A DNA stretch of 40,909 nucleotides from Tritrichomonas foetus (taxonomy: Eukaryota > Parabasalia > Tritrichomonadida > Tritrichomonadidae): the NCBI GenBank assembly GCA_001839685.1, contig MLAK01000986.1:1-40909 (forward strand). The letters run 5' to 3'. The notes beneath the pieces are model-generated. The model had not been told where the DNA came from, ran no database searches, and saw only the letters and a list, made by a program, of their open reading frames with translations. This document shows, piece by piece, positions 39,201-40,909 of the stretch (position 1 is the stretch's first letter; each line of letters starts with the position of its first letter). Both the position numbers and the translations under genes were made by a program.

Positions 39201-40271
39201 TCGAAAAAACTTAGCCATACTTTAATATCCCAATTAACAGCTGTTTATACCTCACCTGTTCACTTTCGTGTTGCTAGTGATAAACCATGGAAAGTTCATC
39301 TGATTGGTGAGCAAGGATGCGATGTTGGTGGACTAGCACGTGAACTTGTTGCAGAAGCTGCAGTGGATTTAATTACACCTGCATGTGGCCTGGTTACAGA
39401 AATCCCGGATTTTAAAAATGATTATGAAAATGCTTCGAATTTTGTGATTCCTATTGCTAATCCACATCATCATAAAATAAAGGAACAGTATAAATTTGCT
39501 GGCGCGTTAATAGCAATAGCAATACGATCACAATTGCCACAGGATTTTAATTTTTCCCCACTTGTTTGGGAATTTTTAATGAATGGACATTTCTCACTCG
39601 AGCGAATTTATGAAATCGATCATAATTTTTATTCATTAATTAATTCTTTACGACAAGCAATGAAAAGTCCAAGTGCTGGTTCAATTATTGAACGATTTAA
39701 CTTGAACTTTGTCATAAAAGATTCAACTGGTGCTGATCATTTATTGATTCCAAATGGTTACGAAGAGAAAGTAAAATATTCCAATTGTGAATCCTTTATT
39801 TCACTTGCATGTGAATTTCGAATGAATGAAATGAGATCCAACCTTGAGGCTATGCGTGAAGGACTTTGGGAAAACTTTAATATGAAAACACCCAAATATT
39901 TAGATTGGGAAACGTTGGAATTTGCAGCTTGTGGTGAAAAAGAAGTCTCAATTGATGTTTTAAAGAGAATAACAGTTTTTTATGATGTTCCTGATGATCA
40001 ACAAAAAATGTTTTGGGATGTCATTGAAAAATTAACAAGTGAACAGAGAAGTCTTCTCCTGAAGTTTGCAACAGGTAGAGTTAGGTTCCCTTCAAATGTT
40101 TCCAATAATCATTTCATGAAAATTGATTTTTCAATTGGGGAAATTGATAAAATGCCAACAGCAACGACTTGTTTCAATCAATTGCATTTACCAAAGTATA
40201 CTAGTTTTGATACAATGTTTTCTCTTGTTTCACTTGCAATTGAATACACAGGTACTTTTGAAATGGGATAA
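30216..40271 (+). CDS. Giant HECT-type E3 ubiquitin ligase
   Basis: The frame is 3,351 codons. ATG 30216 is used; an in-frame ATG at 30282 (MGHEQSRTNP, residue 23) is a strong alternative, as the first 22 residues are unconserved-looking. The C-terminal HECT domain (about 2990-3351) has WKVHLIGEQGCDVGGLARE, YKFAGALIAIAIRSQLP, LPNGYEEKV-like LIPNGYEEKV, RSLLLKFATGRVRFP and the catalytic TCFNQLHLPKY with Cys3319 (codon 40170-40172), 32 residues from the end as is usual. HECT ligases take ubiquitin from an E2 onto this Cys before passing it to substrate. Upstream, residues about 300-560 look like a beta-rich, possibly propeller-like block, and the middle is helical. Asn-rich inserts occur near 1008-1055, 1606-1648, 1970-2030, 2352-2395, 2588-2648 and 2752-2801. 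The subfamily (HUWE1, HERC or HECTD-like) cannot be decided by eye. Confidence 0.93.
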   Translation: MSEKVYIFFYRYSEDNLYQTKSMGHEQSRTNPIRGNYDFSSENSNGFFEVGFDEDISASSFVSHLFSNQPPITPLKLPPESIIINSILNPSLFTGNSNLLEIWKTIFIPLFIGGLDTKPHMQQLLASFINFLNDISNSMFINEKNNRTMRNEHKNEKMKNVISLHNPKIKKHSFQVDEKTMNRMRADFNETIKFVSSFLEQRYKKPFCPLLSYKPVSQLICKSLKEVSCDYFAYTTVKWGLAAADMSPIIEGFIELTKCALNNEVSSKRLSFHLLSASLSSLPLSNSVFIPSQQTLQGWETLTNVELPINPTGNLICSDEGSVFVINRGFSIASIDIHSKKGKTKSFTIPINYKRDMRESVFLTSACGYFLIYLAGNINFMTIKTKKFVTGNISYVADGVFGTPKIKPPFASDTHYLYCVDSTKRIAVFSFEKAPKVIFHHFIEFSLGFQQLLVPYDRSLVYKEWLNEALIFTNGIVFTFIILRRAESSYFSYFMRHFSLIDGRHICDSTFVLKWPIISLTVDPWNSCVWAVSPNTNEMNIVKLSLYIPYPPAFLETHHIPIPKYTTIVQSLNESETFETASNAISQFLNYYSIHFSTSSFHGILYNLHYNHNISHTFAPCTNETVNSLISAVHFLKDVILSSKRTKIWKTNNLKIALVTILRLLEYNLQNFETRVDNDNIIQLSNSEEIVNVLFYLLNSSNFSYIHRLISFIFIKGIDQLFSKNKEKLNDVFNLLLKRNSKDFIHFILVELKDNQIFPYCFSSEHVKTIFEPILKEMLQQNQISNEKNVDLISTFQRELFFEMHSIFTTNSLNFDKYQLGLIQVFLSYSELIINHMIDFIKNFRDFVDNQFTALFHRFLLLFQPFTKFTRISASIAKMTMPLFNSLSSKISFNKSKSIIKSDQSGFNLLHQIFFQVFSIFIDSIISLLNGGCELGDPTKYSWLIKATITAKITIKDVDDISTSIFDNIYYYKKESESNSKTKKLLKKGFSFTLVPQLDFSDEFENNIPNPNNNNNNQNSINQNKNSAFNFSYNNNNINDINKNIIANENTHEKHLTDENDNKNQSLFREMILFKENEEITNLFNFLYSSVPNRLSNRLSDDLRHIERVVFAVFMKQLGFSKEIFRISVNLLLNETPVLTNYVRLAMEMLYKIRTILYISRQATLQFISRNSKSNFQAKKPDSIREDFEAYKNEVLRKCIFLLHIQPCLRFQNTSYETAFSDYLKRLENFIVSEISLEQYFNLINASEEARINSSLGLQMINTILTGNCYDFCKYYLIEKLASDQNLFSFLAILKDDSFSESCLHLLLNMLKIMLNLIQENDSSLNTVTVLYLNLILLVQNLCENRIFHPISHLVSLVIKKKNDLQNDIFQSYMALISSFLYIIWTKDKIFGSDERFFRIFSRIIPENEPILTNIHISRIYFRITDFPIKYSLNSLINLLITSKPIYSQSICSLIGDFVNRNPSDITNYFWILSEIAKICCGTSSEYHKNLPCFAETNLYKHKIAKTPGILLAVCSDLIQLCRSFLVSKNDTFFKILEHILTRSFTSGVKKNEMSLFDSPILLFAVFAILSNVIDVIRVNSFVKLNDLSQTYFISEMEDNSFNSPLKNESKNDINHSKVGNTTGYNYNNSLNIVNNSIANSNNSRNHFKGWQIPINNLSEKKTLSLDQVFPIPAIPFTYSMFPFTDSLFPLFLAQFDDQPSSICEEALSFYVLSSLKEYCNDINFLNLFLRQLPKVNVSQIVFGNSKINFLALLRAHLTIDSDGFLPNIQTPPRCYFFYSSPSNNPQTNQFALEKSVIRTVKGVSVFVSNLLKVDQPTSVTLQFSNNSRFDCGMQTFSSNPNGSQALLLLAHNYPNEVFVISEQVKILSKVPIFIILEYSPSTHQGSIINAQTGEKIASTYFCHNIVSFVLYLYGESYVNYSFSDNNHNKSKLSQHSVSNFPKLPSLERSPLLTLDDKKWSRFTYSQEELPTDNSSTNNEQEMNNEPVHEKNIAIKDLHKSKKAKNNIRVEDSGHHFVTKPDQHNNFNHIIISNINKYSIVDYPLSTLNKIEPSLQTITRSMIAFEPVMTSNVSFEYCSYIGINLLNNRYNRYAFKSNDKYNLMNIIFDAKDGIHVNDFTGEVSLINTINSSKDSIDLKNDIINNEKYKTFDFLPPIHYLNFGILPPQFLNYFLLGIVPKFRDEMKSEILMRIFASPSINVPKIMEKICPSTESLIYFVVSLLVYIEPITISNNRSSIIDFNYNSLDGKSNLKSSNLSFHRSALNHLVSYMCESDVMENSIETWFTIIKNGFASGYSHSVCPSHPHAVVINYQDLRIKPSNVYHKNAVAWVVLPSCFNSTIPINITTKNIKFKNEVFDQNEKSNKNDKNHKNSHSSTHANNYTISQNDTVPYDKKFLNKHNLVNNVVCIEGDAFTASYENNDEDITDQNFYKNKKDILTGHYLACIPIFQDDNESLFGTFLDLILSLKYFVIFYKLNSSKLRSDQVKEYKKSIYEMFLDSVVAHSPFFVRYGGDLLQFLQTNIPLESSDLTEDFIQRLSLLSIYTEDNELEFIHRFIEEQQNVLDEIYIFGGQDFINDIFNTNSSEEEITMSNQSILSNSFTNKNSPSTSTNNFINNSDSNFTNSTNTSNNKGISNSESSSSINNENNSKLKLFESPFPDEVSSNDNSFSRISSNLKRLLLKRKDVHSCPFHLLLHRWTKYAQLYPSTELKIINETCCRIKFSFYVPKTYKIVWKNFPEGIFASFDPDWNNMKDNKNNSKDIKDKILKSSHNPKNNSTNDSINGDQTNEQKSNSKGDQIKNEICYNESNLHEIFELKKDTIFTHNSSSEIYLIIKDDKGTINFSDLLFYVQSLDNLMLDDFVRFYRSQFVLDAKLFFIHWETRHDQSLLNCFPVKIFYRSHINLDFDPMKLLSSRINFPLHILCCRCYFILLLNFYFTHARSEFSKDLILHQLISSVMMKIKIEKFRKLIYHSNGTEGDYIRINRKAAFEVRDGQSKKLSHTLISQLTAVYTSPVHFRVASDKPWKVHLIGEQGCDVGGLARELVAEAAVDLITPACGLVTEIPDFKNDYENASNFVIPIANPHHHKIKEQYKFAGALIAIAIRSQLPQDFNFSPLVWEFLMNGHFSLERIYEIDHNFYSLINSLRQAMKSPSAGSIIERFNLNFVIKDSTGADHLLIPNGYEEKVKYSNCESFISLACEFRMNEMRSNLEAMREGLWENFNMKTPKYLDWETLEFAACGEKEVSIDVLKRITVFYDVPDDQQKMFWDVIEKLTSEQRSLLLKFATGRVRFPSNVSNNHFMKIDFSIGEIDKMPTATTCFNQLHLPKYTSFDTMFSLVSLAIEYTGTFEMG

Positions 40272-40909
40272 AATTTATTTTCACACCAGAAAAATGAATA
40301 TTCACACTCGTTATTGCACTTATAAATCTGAAAACAAAAGTGAATTCACCCTCATATGAGATTTTCTCATTAAAAAAAAAAAAAAAAAAAAAAAAAGAAA
40401 AAAAAATTGTTTAATTAATTTAAGCAAGTGATTAGAAATTTTTCATGCTATGTAAGTAAATAATATATATACTATATAATAGATGCAATTATTTTTGACT
40501 TTTTATCTTTTCTGATTTGGAGCATTTCTAAAGGTTTCACACTACAAACACCAATTAAGTTTCTCCTCACATCAATGTGAATGAAATATCATATTTCTTA
40601 TTAAATAGAAAGATTTTCCAAAATTCACATCAGTTTCATTTGGGATTAACCCACAATGTTACATTACATTTTCACATATTTCTATCAAAAAGCATTGGTT
40701 TATGAATATATCAAAAAAGTCTGCCATAAATACTAATGAATATATCAAAAAAATTAGTATATATTCATCCTTAACATCAAATCAAGTTCAGCTTGAATTG
40801 ATTCTCAAGCATTTGAAATTAACATCAATTCAAATATATTATGTTTGAGTCATTACGACCCCTTAAAAATTTTTCATCACTGACACCATCAATTCAAAAA
40901 TAACCCAAA
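40272..40909. other. 3' flank of the HECT gene to window end
   Basis: No gene was seen. It contains 25 A at 40372-40396, a G, and 9 more A. Then come a repeated 17-base string ATGAATATATCAAAAAA (40702-40718 and 40736-40752) and the hairpin listed separately. Confidence 0.55.
40736..40768. repeat. Inverted repeat with 10-bp perfect stem
   Basis: ATGAATATAT (40736-40745) pairs exactly with ATATATTCAT (40759-40768) across a 13-base loop. The left arm is also a direct copy of sequence at 40702. It lies about 460 bp beyond the HECT stop. A+T-rich palindromes arise easily here, so function is uncertain. Confidence 0.5.

Noticed and set aside
1..40909. Bacterial-type operons, ribosome binding sites, CRISPR arrays, tRNA or rRNA genes
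   Set aside because: Gene content and signals are eukaryotic, and no repeat-spacer array or cloverleaf-like G+C-richer island was found by reading both strands.

Overview
The window looks like nuclear DNA of a parabasalid protist, most likely Tritrichomonas (T. foetus or a close relative). The evidence is the strong A+T bias, densely packed and almost intronless genes on both strands, Asn-rich low-complexity inserts, many protein kinases, short 5' flanks with TCAYTW-type initiator motifs just before several ATGs, and one small intron with a GTATGT donor and a CTAACTCATAG acceptor of trichomonad type. The species call is inference. Genes appear to be transcribed singly; no operons, rRNA, tRNA or CRISPR arrays were seen.

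Layout, left to right: the 3' end of an unknown gene (1-561); a decayed protein kinase N-lobe (753-1087); a small ubiquitin-like-fold protein with a perfect hairpin just before its ATG (2093-2599); a pirin-like cupin lacking one metal ligand (3520-4308, minus); a DEDDy 3'-5' exonuclease fused to about six RRMs (4931-8116, minus), divergent from an ArfGAP (8272-8805); and a SAPS-type PP6 regulatory subunit-like protein (8943-10382, minus). Relic coding sequence and a nested pair of DNA transposons follow (11255-13405).

The middle holds two CAMK-like kinases (13609-14823 and 16168-17253), a Frag1/DRAM-like membrane protein (17565-18275), a predicted TKL pseudokinase ending in an F5/8 type C-like domain (18532-21576, minus), a second copy of the outer transposon (21843-22938), a second Frag1/DRAM-like protein (24246-25025, minus), and an IRE/Rim15/MAST-type AGC kinase split by a 107-nt intron (25552-28013, minus). 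The right end carries a probably N-myristoylated RING protein (28822-29640) and a giant HECT E3 ligase of about 3,350 residues (30216-40271).

Functionally the window is dominated by signalling (three apparently active kinases, one pseudokinase, one kinase relic, one phosphatase-subunit homologue) and ubiquitin chemistry (RING, HECT, ubiquitin-like fold). The best structural discovery is the transposon system. An outer element with 14-bp inverted repeats (AGATGTATACAAAC) occurs twice, each copy flanked by a perfect 8-bp target duplication. One copy has a second, different element, also with a perfect 8-bp duplication, inserted exactly inside its left inverted repeat. The outer element carries a broken reading frame of about 240 codons whose main lesions are shared by both copies, so it appears to have been moved in trans.
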